From Streptomyces sp. OfavH-34-F (GTDB taxonomy: Bacteria; Actinomycetota; Actinomycetes; Streptomycetales; Streptomycetaceae), in the NCBI RefSeq assembly GCF_022347745.1, contig NZ_JAKRGC010000003.1, positions 32,953 to 96,952 of the forward strand: a DNA stretch of 64,000 nt, read 5' to 3'. This document shows positions 15,489-25,181 of this stretch, one piece after another (the stretch's first letter is position 1; each line of letters opens with the position of its first letter). The notes beneath the pieces are model-generated. The model was not told where the DNA came from. It did no database searches and saw nothing but the letters and a program-made list of their open reading frames with translations. Both the position numbers and the translations under genes were made by a program.

Positions 15489-16718
15489 GGCGGCCGCCCG
15501 CTGCTCCCGCGGGGACGCCGTGTCCTTCGTCCTTTTCACGGTGGGGCCGCGACCGGCCACCGTGAAGAGGACGAAGGCCACCGCGGCGAGCACCTCGAAG
15601 CCGGCGGCCACGACGAGGGAACCGGAGAGGGACCAGGTGGCGATCGGCCCGCCGATACCCGCCCCGACGGCGTAGCCGGTGATCTTCAGGCTCGCGCCCG
15701 TGGTGAAGATCTGGCCGCGCAGCCGCTCCGGCGCCTCGCGGTGACGCACGGCGAACAGGGCCGTCAGCTGCGGCCCCGCGCCCGCTCCGGCGAGCACCAT
15801 CGCCACGAAGAGGTACACCGGTGAGACCGTGGCGGCGAGAAGGAACGCGGCGGCGAGGACCAGCGTGCTGCCGAGCACCGCCGTGTCGGGGCGCAGCGAG
15901 TCGGGGCGCTTCGCCAGGAGGGCGTTCGCGGCCAGCGAGGCCGCGGCGAGAGCGGCCAGCAGGAAGGTGCCGGAGTTCGCCCCGCCGAGCGCTTCCTCAC
16001 CGAGGAGCGGGCTGCACGTGACGAGCATGCCGACACCGATGTACGAGATCACGGAGGTGACGGTGGCGCGGGCGAGGAACCGGGCCCGCACGATGGCGAC
16101 GAAGCCGGCGGCCAGGTCGGCGACGACCGACGTGTCCGGTCCGCGTCCGGACGCCGACGGGTTGCCGGGGAGCGTCCACGCGGCCGGCAGCGCGAGGATG
16201 ATCAGCGCGACCGCCGCCACGACGCCGGACGTGGCACCGGCGAGGATGGCGATCGCTCCGGCGAGGGCCGGGCCCGTCAAGCTCGCCAGGTTGTACGTCA
16301 TGGCGTCGAGCGCGTTGGCCCGCGGGAGCCTCCCCGGCTCCACCAGCCGGGGAAGCTGCGAGGTCCACCCGCCGGCCAGGGCGGGCCCGAGGAGCCCGCC
16401 GAACACGGCGGTCGCGATGACGACGGGCAGCGGGAGGTGCCCCAGGGTCAGCAGGATCGCCACGAGCACGGCGGAGTACGCGGCCAGGGCTCCGGTCAGC
16501 AGCCGCCCCGGCGCCGCCGACCTGTCGAGCATGGCTCCGAAGACGGGTCCGCCGACTGCCGCCGAGATCATGATTCCCGACAGGAGCGCCGAGCCCGCCG
16601 AGGCGGAGTCGGTGACCGCGATGCCCACCAGGAGCAGGGCCGGGCCCGACATCTCGTCGCCGGTGCGCGCGGCAGCGGCCCCGGCGATGTAGAGCGGCAG
16701 TCTGTAACGTGTCGGCAT
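15426..16718 (-). CDS. MFS exporter
   Basis: A 430-residue major facilitator protein with about 12 membrane segments. The first helices carry LYIAGAAAARTGDEMSGPALLLVGIAV and the loop motif GAMLDR; a mid segment reads RANALDAMTYNLAS. It resembles drug and metabolite exporters of actinomycetes. Its position at the right edge of the hydrazine cluster, opposite a CGNR-type regulator, suggests it exports the product or gives self-resistance. The start codon lies inside a run of GTAACG/CGTTAC repeats, so the regulator of the divergent gene probably controls it. Confidence 0.83.
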   Translation of the reverse strand: MPTRYRLPLYIAGAAAARTGDEMSGPALLLVGIAVTDSASAGSALLSGIMISAAVGGPVFGAMLDRSAAPGRLLTGALAAYSAVLVAILLTLGHLPLPVVIATAVFGGLLGPALAGGWTSQLPRLVEPGRLPRANALDAMTYNLASLTGPALAGAIAILAGATSGVVAAVALIILALPAAWTLPGNPSASGRGPDTSVVADLAAGFVAIVRARFLARATVTSVISYIGVGMLVTCSPLLGEEALGGANSGTFLLAALAAASLAANALLAKRPDSLRPDTAVLGSTLVLAAAFLLAATVSPVYLFVAMVLAGAGAGPQLTALFAVRHREAPERLRGQIFTTGASLKITGYAVGAGIGGPIATWSLSGSLVVAAGFEVLAAVAFVLFTVAGRGPTVKRTKDTASPREQRAAALSGERVDQFPDERGDDLGGL

Positions 16719-16767
16719 GATTTTCACGTTACATGGTAACGGTGGATCCTCCCATAAGGCGTTACGC
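16704..16767. promoter_or_regulatory. Repeated GTAACG/CGTTAC operator between MFS and CGNR genes
   Basis: Four copies of one 6-base motif occur here: GTAACGTG (16704-16711), CACGTTAC (16725-16732), GTAACG (16736-16741) and GCGTTACGC (16759-16767). CGTTAC-ATG-GTAACG at 16727-16741 is a perfect palindrome, and the first two copies also form an inverted repeat around the MFS start codon. Both divergent start codons fall in or next to the array, so a bound repressor would block both genes. The natural candidate is the CGNR protein itself. Confidence 0.6.
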
Positions 16768-16775
16768 TCTTCCTC

Positions 16776-17375
16776 GTGCCCCCCAAGAACCAGCCTCGCG
16801 ACCGGCCCCGGAGCGCCGGGGACGCCAGGGGCGACTCGTACACCCGCCACTCCGTCCTGCAGACCGCTCAGCGCGCCGCCGACCTCGTCAACGTCCTGGC
16901 CGCGGAACGGGTCGCGCCGGAGGACGTCGTGGCCGTACTGCGCGAACACGGCGAGGCCGACCCCCTGGACGTGTCGCGCGAGGACGTGGAGCAGATGCGC
17001 GTCGTGGCCGATTCCCTGCGGGACGTATTCGCCGCCCCCGACGTGGCCGAGGCCGCCTCGCGGCTGAACCGGCTGCTGGCGGAGGGCTCCGGCACGGCGC
17101 GCCTCACCTCGCACGACGGGCGCTCACCGTGGCACATCCACCTCGACGGCGACGACGAGGCGCCGTGGTCGGAGTGGTTCCTCGCCTCCTCCTGCATGGC
17201 CATGGCCGTCCTCATCTGGGACCGCCAGCGCCCTCCCGGCGGCGTGTGCGCGGCGTCGCGCTGCACCAACGTCTACGTCGCGGGCGGCAGCGGGGCGCCG
17301 CGCCGGTACTGCTCGGGCCGCTGCGCGACACGGGAGCGCGTGGCCAGCCACCGCCGCTCCCGGCCCGCCGGGTAG
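16776..17375 (+). CDS. CGNR zinc-finger (ABATE-type) transcriptional regulator
   Basis: A 199-residue protein whose C-terminal 40 residues match the CGNR zinc finger: CAASRC, then RRYCSGRCATRERVASHRR, with four Cys spaced for zinc. The N-terminal part (residues 20-140) is the helical ABATE-like domain, thought to be a ligand-binding stress domain. The start is GTG, only nine bases after the last GTTAC repeat, so the mRNA is probably leaderless or nearly so. It faces the MFS exporter and likely autoregulates, controlling export in response to the product. Confidence 0.8.
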   Translation: MPPKNQPRDRPRSAGDARGDSYTRHSVLQTAQRAADLVNVLAAERVAPEDVVAVLREHGEADPLDVSREDVEQMRVVADSLRDVFAAPDVAEAASRLNRLLAEGSGTARLTSHDGRSPWHIHLDGDDEAPWSEWFLASSCMAMAVLIWDRQRPPGGVCAASRCTNVYVAGGSGAPRRYCSGRCATRERVASHRRSRPAG

Positions 17376-17419
17376 CCCGTCCCACGCCGCCCAGGACGCG
17401 GCGCAGGAGAGCCGGTGCC

Positions 17420-18148
17420 TCACATCGCTCGCAGGCCGTGGGCGCGGAACTGGTCGCGCACGCGGTCGATCAGAGCACCGTCCGGTACGGGGTTGTCCTT
17501 GAGGGGGAAGGGGAGGCCGAGCGCGTCGTACTTGGCCGCGCCGAGCTTGTGGAAGGGCAGGACGTCGACCCGGTCGATGTTGTGCAACGTCGCCAGGAAG
17601 CCGGCCAGTCCGTCGATGGCCGCGGGGTCGTCGGTCCAGCCGGGGACGAGGACGTAGCGGATCCAGGCGGGGGCGCCCAGCCGGGCCAGGCGGGTGGCGA
17701 AGTCGAGGGTCGGGGCGAGGTGCCCGCCGGTCAGGCGCCGGTAGACGCCGGCGTCGAAGGACTTGATGTCGAGCAGGACCAGGTCGGTGTCGGCGAGCAG
17801 CGCGTCGTCGGCCCTGCGGCCGAGGGCTCCGGAGGTGTCCAGGGCGGTGTGCAGGCCGAGTTCCTTGCACCGGTGCAGCACTTCGGCGGTGAAGGCGGAC
17901 TGGAGCAGGGGTTCGCCTCCGGTGACGGTGACTCCTCCGCCGGCCCGGCCGGCGAACCGGCGGTACCGCTCGATGCGGGCCATGACCTCGTCCACGGTGA
18001 CCTGCTGCCCGTCGCGCAGGTGCCAGGTGTCGGGGTTCGCGCAGTACAGGCAGCGCAGGGGGCAGCCGCTGAGGAAGAGGACGAACCGGGTTCCGGGCCC
18101 GTCCACGCCGGTGGACAGGTCCCAGGAGTGGATGCGGCCGGTGGTCAT
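17420..18148 (-). CDS. pflA: Pyruvate formate-lyase activating enzyme (radical SAM)
   Basis: A 242-residue radical SAM activase. The cluster motif is CPLRCLYC (Cys29, Cys33, Cys36), preceded by the start [19 protein letters not shown] and followed by [13 protein letters not shown], both typical of PflA. It abstracts hydrogen from the glycyl-radical site of PflB using SAM. The start ATG at 18148 overlaps the pflB stop (ATGA), so the two proteins are made together. There is no extra ferredoxin domain, so this is a classical short activase. Confidence 0.93.
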   Translation of the reverse strand: MTTGRIHSWDLSTGVDGPGTRFVLFLSGCPLRCLYCANPDTWHLRDGQQVTVDEVMARIERYRRFAGRAGGGVTVTGGEPLLQSAFTAEVLHRCKELGLHTALDTSGALGRRADDALLADTDLVLLDIKSFDAGVYRRLTGGHLAPTLDFATRLARLGAPAWIRYVLVPGWTDDPAAIDGLAGFLATLHNIDRVDVLPFHKLGAAKYDALGLPFPLKDNPVPDGALIDRVRDQFRAHGLRAM

Positions 18149-20412
18149 CGGGCACCGTGGAACGTGCGGTTGATGACGTCGAGCTGCTGCTCGCGCGTGA
18201 GCCGGATGAAGTTGACGGCGTATCCGGAGACGCGGATGGTCAGCTCCGGGTAGTTGTCCGGGTGCTCCATCGCGTCTTCCAGCGTGGCGCGGTCGAGGAC
18301 GTTGACGTTCATGTGGAAGCCGCCCTCGGCGGTGTACGCGTCGAGCAGACCGACGAGGTGGCCGGCACGTTCCGCGGGGTCGTGGCCCAGGCCCTCGGGG
18401 GTGATGGTGGAGGTCAGCGAGATGCCGTCGCGTGCCTGGTCGTACGGGATCTTGGCGACGGACAGGGCGGAGGCGGCCATGCCGTGGCGGTCGCGGCCGT
18501 TCATCGGGTTGGCGCCCGGGGCGAAGGGCGCACCGGCGCGGCGGCCGTCGGGGGTGTTGCCGGTGTGCTTGCCGTACACGACATTGGAGGTGATCGTGAG
18601 CACCGACTGGGTGTGCTCGGCGCCGCGATAGGTGGGGTGGCGGCGCACCTTGGCCATGAAGGAGCGGACCAGGTCGACGGCGATGGCGTCGGCGCGGTCG
18701 TCGTCGTTGCCGTAGGCCGGATAGGCGCCCTCGACCTGGTAGTCGACGGCGAGTCCGGTGGCGTCCCGGACGACCTTGACGCGGGCGTACTTGACGGCCG
18801 AGAGGCTGTCGGCGGCCACGGAGAGGCCGGCGATGCCGCAGGCCATGGTGCGGTGGACCGGGTGGTCGTGCAGGGCCATCTCGATGCGTTCGTAGGCGTA
18901 CTTGTCGTGCATGTAGTGGATGACGTTCAGGGCGTTGACGTAGGTCGCGGCGAGCCAGTCCAGCATCCGGTCGTAGGCGGCCGCCAGCTCGTCATGGTCC
19001 AGGTAATCACCGGTCAGCGGCGCCACAGCGGGGGCGACCTGTTGGCCGGTCATCTCGTCGCGGCCGCCGTTGATCGCGTACAGCAGGGCCTTGGCGAGGT
19101 TGACGCGGGCGCCGAAGAACTGCATCTGCTTGCCCGAGGCCATCGCGGAGACGCAGCAGGCGATGGCCGTGTCGTCGCCGGTGCGGGGGCGGAGCAGCTC
19201 GTCGGACTCGTACTGGAGGGAGCTGGTGTCGATGGACGCCTGGGCGCAGAACCGCTTGAAACCGGTGGGCAGCCGGGGGGACCAGAGCACGGTGAGGTTG
19301 GGCTCGGGGGCGGGGCCGAGGTTGTAGAGGGTCTGCAGGAAGCGGAAGGAGGTGCGGGTGACCAGCGGCCTGCCGTCCTCCCCGATGCCGCCGATGGACT
19401 CGGTGACCCAGGTCGGGTCGCCGGAGAACAGCGCGTCGTACTCCGGCGTGCGCAGGAACCGCACGATCCGCAGCTTGATCACGAAGTCGTCGACGAGCTC
19501 CTGGGCGCGGCTCTCGTCGATGCGCCCCTCGTCGAGGTCCCGCTGGAGGTAGACGTCCAGGAAGGTGGAGGTGCGGCCCAGGGACATGGCCGCGCCGTTC
19601 TGCTCCTTCACGGCGGCGAGGAATCCGAGGTACAGCCACTGGACGGCCTCGTGCGCGGTGGCCGCCGGACGGGAGACGTCGCAGCCGTAGGAGGCCGCCA
19701 TGCGCTCCAGCTCGCCCAGCGCCTTGATCTGCTCGGCGAGTTCCTCGCGGTCGCGGATGACGTCGGGCGTGGACGGGATGGCGTCCAGGCGGGCGCGCTC
19801 GGCATGCTTGGACTCGATCAGCCGGGCGGTGCCGTACAGGGCGACGCGGCGGTAGTCGCCGATGATCCGGCCCCGCCCGTACGCGTCGGGCAGGCCCGTG
19901 ATGATGCCGGCCTTGCGGGCGCGCAGCATCTCGGCGGTGTAGGCGTCGAAGACACCGTCGTTGTGGGTCTTGCGATACGTACCGAAGACGGTGGCGACGA
20001 ACGGGTCCGGCTCGAATCCGTACGCGCGCAGCCCGTTCTCCACCATGCGCAGCCCGCCGTTGGGCATGATCGCCCGCTTCAGCGGAGCGTCGGTCTGCAG
20101 TCCGACGATCAGTTCACGGTCGCGGTCGATGTAGCCGGGCGCGTGGGAGGTGATCGTGGACGGCGTCGCGGCGTCGACGTCGAGCACGCCCCTGCGGCGC
20201 TCCTCGGGGAACAGCGCGGTGACGGCGTGCCACACGGCCAGGGTGCGGTCGGTGGGGCCGGCCAGGAACGCGGCGTCCCCCTCGTACGGCGTGTAGTTGG
20301 CCTGGATGAAGACCCGCACGTCGATGCGCTGCTGCCACTGCTCACCGGTGAATCCGCGCCACGCGGAGTCGGCGGGGCGGGTGTCGGCGGAAGGCCGGAC
20401 GGTCACGGTCAT
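18145..20412 (-). CDS. pflB: Pyruvate formate-lyase (formate C-acetyltransferase)
   Basis: A 755-residue glycyl-radical enzyme, close to the 760 residues of E. coli PflB. The catalytic pair is Cys419-Cys420 in IACCVSAM, and the radical glycine is Gly730 in [10 protein letters not shown], 25 residues from the end. It converts pyruvate and CoA to acetyl-CoA and formate without oxygen; the radical is destroyed by O2. It precedes its activase with a 4-base overlap. No formate dehydrogenase or FocA channel is seen nearby. The intact active-site residues argue for a working anaerobic enzyme, which is notable for a Streptomyces. The upstream region carries DosR-box-like elements. Confidence 0.95.
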   Translation of the reverse strand: MTVTVRPSADTRPADSAWRGFTGEQWQQRIDVRVFIQANYTPYEGDAAFLAGPTDRTLAVWHAVTALFPEERRRGVLDVDAATPSTITSHAPGYIDRDRELIVGLQTDAPLKRAIMPNGGLRMVENGLRAYGFEPDPFVATVFGTYRKTHNDGVFDAYTAEMLRARKAGIITGLPDAYGRGRIIGDYRRVALYGTARLIESKHAERARLDAIPSTPDVIRDREELAEQIKALGELERMAASYGCDVSRPAATAHEAVQWLYLGFLAAVKEQNGAAMSLGRTSTFLDVYLQRDLDEGRIDESRAQELVDDFVIKLRIVRFLRTPEYDALFSGDPTWVTESIGGIGEDGRPLVTRTSFRFLQTLYNLGPAPEPNLTVLWSPRLPTGFKRFCAQASIDTSSLQYESDELLRPRTGDDTAIACCVSAMASGKQMQFFGARVNLAKALLYAINGGRDEMTGQQVAPAVAPLTGDYLDHDELAAAYDRMLDWLAATYVNALNVIHYMHDKYAYERIEMALHDHPVHRTMACGIAGLSVAADSLSAVKYARVKVVRDATGLAVDYQVEGAYPAYGNDDDRADAIAVDLVRSFMAKVRRHPTYRGAEHTQSVLTITSNVVYGKHTGNTPDGRRAGAPFAPGANPMNGRDRHGMAASALSVAKIPYDQARDGISLTSTITPEGLGHDPAERAGHLVGLLDAYTAEGGFHMNVNVLDRATLEDAMEHPDNYPELTIRVSGYAVNFIRLTREQQLDVINRTFHGAR

Positions 20413-20576
20413 GTCGTCATCTCCAAGAGGCGGCGGTCGGCGAGGCGGGCGGGGCCGTCCTCGCCTTCGATGTTCGTCGTCCGCATGTCGGCGGCCGAGG
20501 GCCGCGAAGGCCGTGCGCAGCCGCTGACCGGCCTCGTCGTTCCGGGCCGGCGGGGCCGGTGGTCCCGGTGTCGGGA

Positions 20577-20590
20577 GGGACCTTTCGCCC
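20577..20590. promoter_or_regulatory. DosR-box-like element, imperfect, pflB-side
   Basis: GGGACCTTTCGCCC fits the outer GGG...CCC of the DosR/DevR box but is imperfect on one side. It lies 164 bp before pflB, farther than the usual 67-105 bp here. A weaker match, GGGCCGCGAAGGCC at 20499-20512, lies at the usual distance. Confidence 0.35.
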
Positions 20591-20627
20591 TCCGCTGGCG
20601 GCGCCGTGGCCGAACCGCCGGAAGTCA

Positions 20628-20641
20628 GGGCCGAAGGGCCC
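20628..20641. promoter_or_regulatory. DosR-box-like palindrome before the first universal stress gene
   Basis: GGGCCGAAGGGCCC has perfect arms extended by A/T to 16 bp (AGGGCC-GAAG-GGCCCT). It ends 89 bp before the USP start codon. The layout matches the DosR core GGGAC-N4-GTCCC. Confidence 0.6.
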
Positions 20642-20730
20642 TCGGCGGACCGCGCCGACTCACGGATGCTGAGACCAGTGAAGGGGCGGCCGACGCGGCC
20701 GGGCCCGTCGATCCCTAGGGAGGCACCCCC

Positions 20731-21600
20731 ATGACCAGCGCCATCGCCGTAGGAGTGGACGGTTCCGCGGAAAGCCTGGCAGCGGCCGGCTGGGCGGCGC
20801 GCGAAGCCGCCCTGCGCGGCATGCCGCTGCGTATCGTGCACGCCTGGCTCTGGCAGCCGCTGGACGTCCCCCTCGTCCAGGACAGGGAGACGCAGGCCAG
20901 ATCCGCCCACGCGGTGCTCCGTGCAGCCGAGACACACGTCGCCGGCACCTACCCGGCCCTCAAGGTGACCTCCGAAGTGCTTCAGGACACCCCGGTCGCC
21001 GCTCTGCTGAGGGAGGCCGAAGCGTCCGAGATGCTGGTGCTGGGCTCTCGTGGGCACGGAGCGTTCGCCGGGTTCCTCCTCGGCTCCTACGGTCAGCAGG
21101 TCATCGCCGCTGCCAAGCGGCCCGTCATCTCCGTGCGCGCCGGTGGCGGGCCGGCCCGGACGGAGGGCGGCGAGGTCGTCGTGGGCCAGCAGGGCACACC
21201 CGAGGACAGCGACGCGGTGCTCGGCTTCGCCTTCGGGGAAGCGGCCGCACGCGGCGCGGCCCTGCGCGCGGTACGGGCCTGGAACCTCCCGCCGGTCTTC
21301 GCCTACAGCCCCGGTTCGATGCTCCTGGCCAACGAGGCCGGGGGGCTGGAGCCCTTCGAGAGGAAGGCCCTGGCGGAGGCGCTCGCCCCGTGGCGGACCC
21401 GGTTCCCCGACGTGCCGGTGACCGAGCACGTCGAGATCGGCGGCGCGGGAGAGGTACTGCTGTCGGCCGCGTCGGACGCGCAGCTGCTCGTGGTCGGCCG
21501 AAGGACGCGCCACGCGCCCGTCGGTACCCGCATCGGATCGGTCGCCCACGCCGCACTGCACCACGCCCGCTGCCCCGTCGCCGTCGTTCCGCACGACTGA
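20731..21600 (+). CDS. Universal stress protein, tandem UspA domains
   Basis: A 289-residue protein with two UspA domains (about 1-143 and 155-289). The first has the nucleotide-binding loop [16 protein letters not shown] (G-2x-G-9x-G/S); the second ends with [21 protein letters not shown]. Tandem USPs of this kind are hallmark members of DosR/DevR regulons, where they bind ATP and support survival at low oxygen. A DosR-like box lies 89 bp upstream, and the gene is divergent from pflB. The second copy in the window is at 31195. Confidence 0.9.
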   Translation: MTSAIAVGVDGSAESLAAAGWAAREAALRGMPLRIVHAWLWQPLDVPLVQDRETQARSAHAVLRAAETHVAGTYPALKVTSEVLQDTPVAALLREAEASEMLVLGSRGHGAFAGFLLGSYGQQVIAAAKRPVISVRAGGGPARTEGGEVVVGQQGTPEDSDAVLGFAFGEAAARGAALRAVRAWNLPPVFAYSPGSMLLANEAGGLEPFERKALAEALAPWRTRFPDVPVTEHVEIGGAGEVLLSAASDAQLLVVGRRTRHAPVGTRIGSVAHAALHHARCPVAVVPHD

Positions 21601-21768
21601 CCACCTCCCGTCGGCGGGGGAGCGGCGCATGGCCGGCCCCCGCCGCGAAGCGGACTCCGCCCGGACCCGCGATCCGTCCAGACCTCGCCGGAAGCCCCCA
21701 TGCGCAGGTTCGATGCGGCCGGCCGCCGTCCCCGCCCTGCTCTTCGTACGCCGGCGACGACGACGGCG

Positions 21769-21796
21769 GCCCCTGCTCCACGTACGGAGCAGGGGC
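21769..21796. terminator. Bidirectional terminator hairpin between USP and devR
   Basis: GCCCCTGCTCC and GGAGCAGGGGC form a perfect 11-bp stem with a 6-base loop in the gap between two convergent genes. Confidence 0.65.
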
Positions 21797-21835
21797 TGCG
21801 GTTCATCGGTACGCGTCCGCGCAGCGGACCGGCGG

Positions 21836-22564
21836 TCAGCCTCGCGGGCGGCCCTCCCGCCCGGCTGCCGGGCCGCCCTGGCCGCCGTGAGCGGCCAGGG
21901 CCTGGGTGGCGATGACGGCGGCCTGCACCCGGCGTTCGACACCCAGCTTGGCCAGCAGCCGCGAGATGTTGTTCTTGACCGTCTTCTCCGCCAGGTAGAG
22001 CCGCTTGCCGATCTCCCGGTTCGTCAGCCCCTCTCCCACCAGCGCGAGGATCTCCCGCTCCCGCTCCGTCAGCCCGGGAAGCCCCTGCGGCTGCTCCTCC
22101 TGGGAGAACCCCCCGCGCAGCCGGGCCATCACCCGGGCCGTGGCACCGGGGTCGAGCATGGACTGGCCCGAGGCGACGGTGCGTACGGCGGTGACCAGGT
22201 CGGTGCCGGTGATCTGCTTGAGGACGTAGCCGGACGCGCCGGCCATGATCGCGTCGAGCAGCGCCTCCTCGTCGTCGAACGACGTCAGCATCAGGCAGGC
22301 CAGGTCCGGCATGCGGGAGCGCAGCTCGCGGCAGACACTCACTCCGTCCCCGTCGGGCAGACGCACATCGAGGACGGCGACCTGCGGGCGCAGCGCGGGA
22401 ACCCGCACCAGCGCCTGCTCGACCGTGCCGGCCTCTCCGACCACGGTCAGATCCGGCTCGGCGTCCAGCAGATCATGCACACCGCGGCGCACCACCTCGT
22501 GGTCGTCGAGCAGGAAGACCCTGACCGGTTCCTTCCCGGTGAGGACGCCGCTGCTGTCTGTCAT
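21836..22564 (-). CDS. devR: DevR/DosR-type (NarL family) response regulator
   Basis: A 242-residue regulator. The receiver domain has the acidic pair Asp20-Asp21 in FLLDDHE, phospho-acceptor Asp66 in [12 protein letters not shown] and the switch Lys in SGYVLKQ. The LuxR-type helix-turn-helix is [38 protein letters not shown], split here as [18 protein letters not shown] and the recognition helix [15 protein letters not shown]. This is the DevR/DosR pattern, known as OsdR in S. coelicolor. The partner kinase is encoded at 23379-25133, separated by a divergent PPOX gene. A perfect DosR-like box 80 bp upstream suggests autoregulation. It is the probable master regulator of the 17-51 kb island. 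Confidence 0.9.
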   Translation of the reverse strand: MTDSSGVLTGKEPVRVFLLDDHEVVRRGVHDLLDAEPDLTVVGEAGTVEQALVRVPALRPQVAVLDVRLPDGDGVSVCRELRSRMPDLACLMLTSFDDEEALLDAIMAGASGYVLKQITGTDLVTAVRTVASGQSMLDPGATARVMARLRGGFSQEEQPQGLPGLTEREREILALVGEGLTNREIGKRLYLAEKTVKNNISRLLAKLGVERRVQAAVIATQALAAHGGQGGPAAGREGRPRG

Positions 22565-22644
22565 CGCATACTCCGTGTTCGCCGAATTCTCCGCCCCGAA
22601 GGAGCTCCATACGCATCGTGCCGCGCGAGAGGGACCATCGCCCA

Positions 22645-22658
22645 GGGCCGGATGGCCC
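22645..22658. promoter_or_regulatory. DosR-box-like palindrome before devR
   Basis: GGGCCGGATGGCCC, flanked by A and T, ends 80 bp before the devR start on the minus strand. A second related half, GGGACCATCGCCC, lies directly beside it at 22631-22643. Confidence 0.6.
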
Positions 22659-22800
22659 TCGTCCCCGGGCGATGCCACCGAAGATCCGTACCCCGGCCGC
22701 GAGACCCCATGCCGGACCACAGGGTGACGGCCGTCGCCCCGCCGGACGTCACCCTCGGAAGGATCCGGCCTGCGGGGACGGCCGAACCGTACGCCGAAAA

Positions 22801-22814
22801 GGTCCGTTCGGCCC
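22801..22814. promoter_or_regulatory. DosR-box-like element before the PPOX gene
   Basis: GGTCCGTTCGGCCC differs from the local consensus at one base and lies 82 bp before the PPOX start codon. Confidence 0.5.
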
Positions 22815-22896
22815 TATTGAGGCAGCGGGTCACGGGAGACGCTGGCTGCGAGGCAGCGAATGCGCCCAGGACCGAGCTGGGCAGAAGGTGGGCACC

Positions 22897-23361
22897 ATGA
22901 AGGACGAAGCCGCGCACCCCACGGTGGACGGCCACCGGGAGGCGGTGGCGCCCCGGCGGATGGGACAGCTCGATCGCGCCGAGGCCCTGCGGCTGCTCGG
23001 CAGCATCTCCCTGGGGCGCATCGTCTTCACGCAAGCGGCCCTGCCTGCCATCCGCCCGGTCAACCACTTCATGGACGGCGAGGACATCATCGTCCAGCTG
23101 CACGACGGCGCCACGCTCACCTCCATCGTGACGCCTGCCCATGCCGCCGGTGTCGTGGTGGCCTACGAGGCGGACGTCATCGACCCCGAGACCCACGTCG
23201 GCTGGAGCGTGGTGGTGACCGGCTACGCCCACCGGGTCACCGACGAAGGCCAGCTCGCGCGCTTCGCCGCCCGCCTGCGCCCGTGGGTGCAACACCCCGC
23301 CATGAACTCCGCCTTGCGCATCCGGCCGGACCTCGTGACGGGCTTGCGGCTCACCGTGTAG
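22897..23361 (+). CDS. Pyridoxamine 5'-phosphate oxidase family protein (flavin/F420-binding split barrel)
   Basis: A 154-residue split-barrel protein: LGSISLGRIVFTQAALPAIRPVNHFMDGEDI is the start of the barrel (key part RPVNHFMDGED), with WSVVVTGYAHRV in the middle. Such PPOX proteins bind FMN or F420 and often sit next to DevRS systems; they are members of hypoxia regulons in actinobacteria. It is divergent from devR and followed, tail to tail, by the sensor kinase gene. Start ATG 22897 follows AGAAGGTGG. The substrate is unknown. Confidence 0.83.
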   Translation: MKDEAAHPTVDGHREAVAPRRMGQLDRAEALRLLGSISLGRIVFTQAALPAIRPVNHFMDGEDIIVQLHDGATLTSIVTPAHAAGVVVAYEADVIDPETHVGWSVVVTGYAHRVTDEGQLARFAARLRPWVQHPAMNSALRIRPDLVTGLRLTV

Positions 23362-23378
23362 GGGCCCGCACGTACCCG

Positions 23379-25133
23379 TCACCGCGACGGCGGAGGTGAT
23401 TCCCGCCGCAGAGGCGCGCGCCACACCAGCCGGCTGCCGCCCTCGTCCGGGCGCCCGATCTCCAGCGTCCCGCCCACCCCGTGGGCCCGCTCCTCGAGGT
23501 TGCTCAGGCCGCTGCGCCTGCCGTCGGCGGGGATGCCGCAGCCGTTGTCCGTCACGGTGAGGACGACTTCGTCGGCGGTGGCTCGCAGCGCGACCTCCAC
23601 CCGGGTGGCGTGGGCGTGGCGCGCGGCGTTGCTCAGCATTTCGGTCAGGGCCGCCGTGACGTGATCGGCCACCTGCGGGGGGACATCGGTGTCCAGCAGG
23701 CCCTCCATGCTCAGGTGGGGCGGGAAGCCGAGCGTGGTCGCGGTTTCGCCCACGGTGCGTGCCACGCGTGCGCGCAGGCTCGGCCCGGTGTCCTCCTCGC
23801 GGGCGCGCAGGCCGAAGATCGTGGAACGAATGATCTTGATGGTCTCGTCGAGGTCCCCGACGGCGCGTGAGACGCGTTCGGCGGCGCCCTCGTGCTGGAC
23901 GAGGCGTGCGGCGCTCTGCAGGGTCATGCCGGTTGCGAACAGGCGCTGGATGGCGAGGTCGTGCAGATCCCGGGCGATGCGGTCACGGTCCTCCAGGAGG
24001 GCCAGGTGTTCGGCGTCGCTGCGGCGTTCGGAAAGCTCCAGAGCGAGGGCCGCCTGACCGGCGAAGGCCAGCAGCGGCTCCAGTTCCGCTTCGGTGAAGA
24101 CCGGCTCTCCCTTGCGGCGGGCCAGCAGCAGCACGCCTCGGTTGTCCTTGGCGGTGGCGCCCAGGGGGACGGCGACCGCCGGGCCCAGGCCGTCGAAGCG
24201 GCGGGGCCCGGCGGTGTACCGGTCGTCCTCCCCGAGGCCGACGGTGGTCACGGACGCACCGGCCTGGTACGCGGCGCCGGAAAGCGTGCCGTCGACCGGA
24301 ACCACGAGGCCGCGGCGGGTCTCGCCGCCGGCGCCGATGGCCAGCTCGACGACGAGGTCGTCCGTCCCGGCGACGGGCACGGAGACGTCGGCGAGGGCCG
24401 CCCCGGTGATCTCCAGGGCGCGGCGGGCGATGAGCCCCAGTACCGCCAGTCGCGGGCTGCCGGACAGGAGGCTGTGGGTGATCTCCGCGTTCGCCTGGAG
24501 CCAGCGCTGCTGGCGCTGCGACGCCTCGTACAGGCGCGCGTTGTCGATGGCGACGCCGGCGGCGACCGAGAGGGTGGAGATCACCGACTCGTCCTCGGCG
24601 TCGAAGTCCACGCCACCGTGCTTGTCGGTCAGGTAGAGGTTGCCGAACACCTCGTCGCGCACGCGGATGGGGACGCCCAGGAACGTCCGCATCGGCGGGT
24701 GGTGGGCGGGGAAGCCGTAGGACGCCTCGTGAGCGCCCAGGTCGGTCAGACGCAGCGGTTCGGGGTTGCGGATGAGTTCGCCGAGGATGCCGTGCCCGGC
24801 CGGCAGGGGGCCGATTCTGGCGATCTCCTCATCGGTCAGTCCGACGGTGAGGAACTGCGACAGGGTCCGGCCGTCGGGACCTATCACCCCGAGCGCCGCG
24901 TACTGGGCGTCGACCAGGAGCGCGGCGGCCTCCACGATGCGCCGCAGTACCTGCGAGAGGTCCAGTTCGCGGCCGACCGAGACGACCGCCTCCAGCAGAC
25001 TGTGCACCCGGTCCCGGGTGCCGCGTACGGCGTTGATGCGCGCCTGCAGCTCCTCCAGCAACTCGTCGAGCCGCATCTGGGGCATCCGCGAGAGCGGCTC
25101 CTGCACGCCCACTGGGCCTCCTCCGTCGATCAC
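23379..25133 (-). CDS. devS: DevS/DosT-type GAF sensor histidine kinase with haem-ligand residues
   Basis: A 584-residue kinase: GAF-A (about 60-205), GAF-B (about 225-370), a HisKA_3 dimer domain with phospho-acceptor His391 in RIARDLHDLAIQRLF, and an ATPase domain with N-box TEMLSNAARHAHA and G-box DNGCGIP. In GAF-A the segment FPAHHPPMRTFLGV puts His145 where M. tuberculosis DevS has its proximal haem ligand His149, and Tyr167 (GNLYLTDKHG) lies 22 residues later, the spacing of His149 and Tyr171. A haem-based O2/NO/CO sensor is therefore likely. The start is GTG 25133 after a GGGCGG-like site; a later Met is possible. It pairs with the DevR gene at 21836. Confidence 0.9.
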   Translation of the reverse strand: MIDGGGPVGVQEPLSRMPQMRLDELLEELQARINAVRGTRDRVHSLLEAVVSVGRELDLSQVLRRIVEAAALLVDAQYAALGVIGPDGRTLSQFLTVGLTDEEIARIGPLPAGHGILGELIRNPEPLRLTDLGAHEASYGFPAHHPPMRTFLGVPIRVRDEVFGNLYLTDKHGGVDFDAEDESVISTLSVAAGVAIDNARLYEASQRQQRWLQANAEITHSLLSGSPRLAVLGLIARRALEITGAALADVSVPVAGTDDLVVELAIGAGGETRRGLVVPVDGTLSGAAYQAGASVTTVGLGEDDRYTAGPRRFDGLGPAVAVPLGATAKDNRGVLLLARRKGEPVFTEAELEPLLAFAGQAALALELSERRSDAEHLALLEDRDRIARDLHDLAIQRLFATGMTLQSAARLVQHEGAAERVSRAVGDLDETIKIIRSTIFGLRAREEDTGPSLRARVARTVGETATTLGFPPHLSMEGLLDTDVPPQVADHVTAALTEMLSNAARHAHATRVEVALRATADEVVLTVTDNGCGIPADGRRSGLSNLEERAHGVGGTLEIGRPDEGGSRLVWRAPLRRESPPPSR

Positions 25134-25181
25134 CCGCCCGTACCGTGACCAGCCTATCGGCCGTACGGGCGGGCCGGAGGA

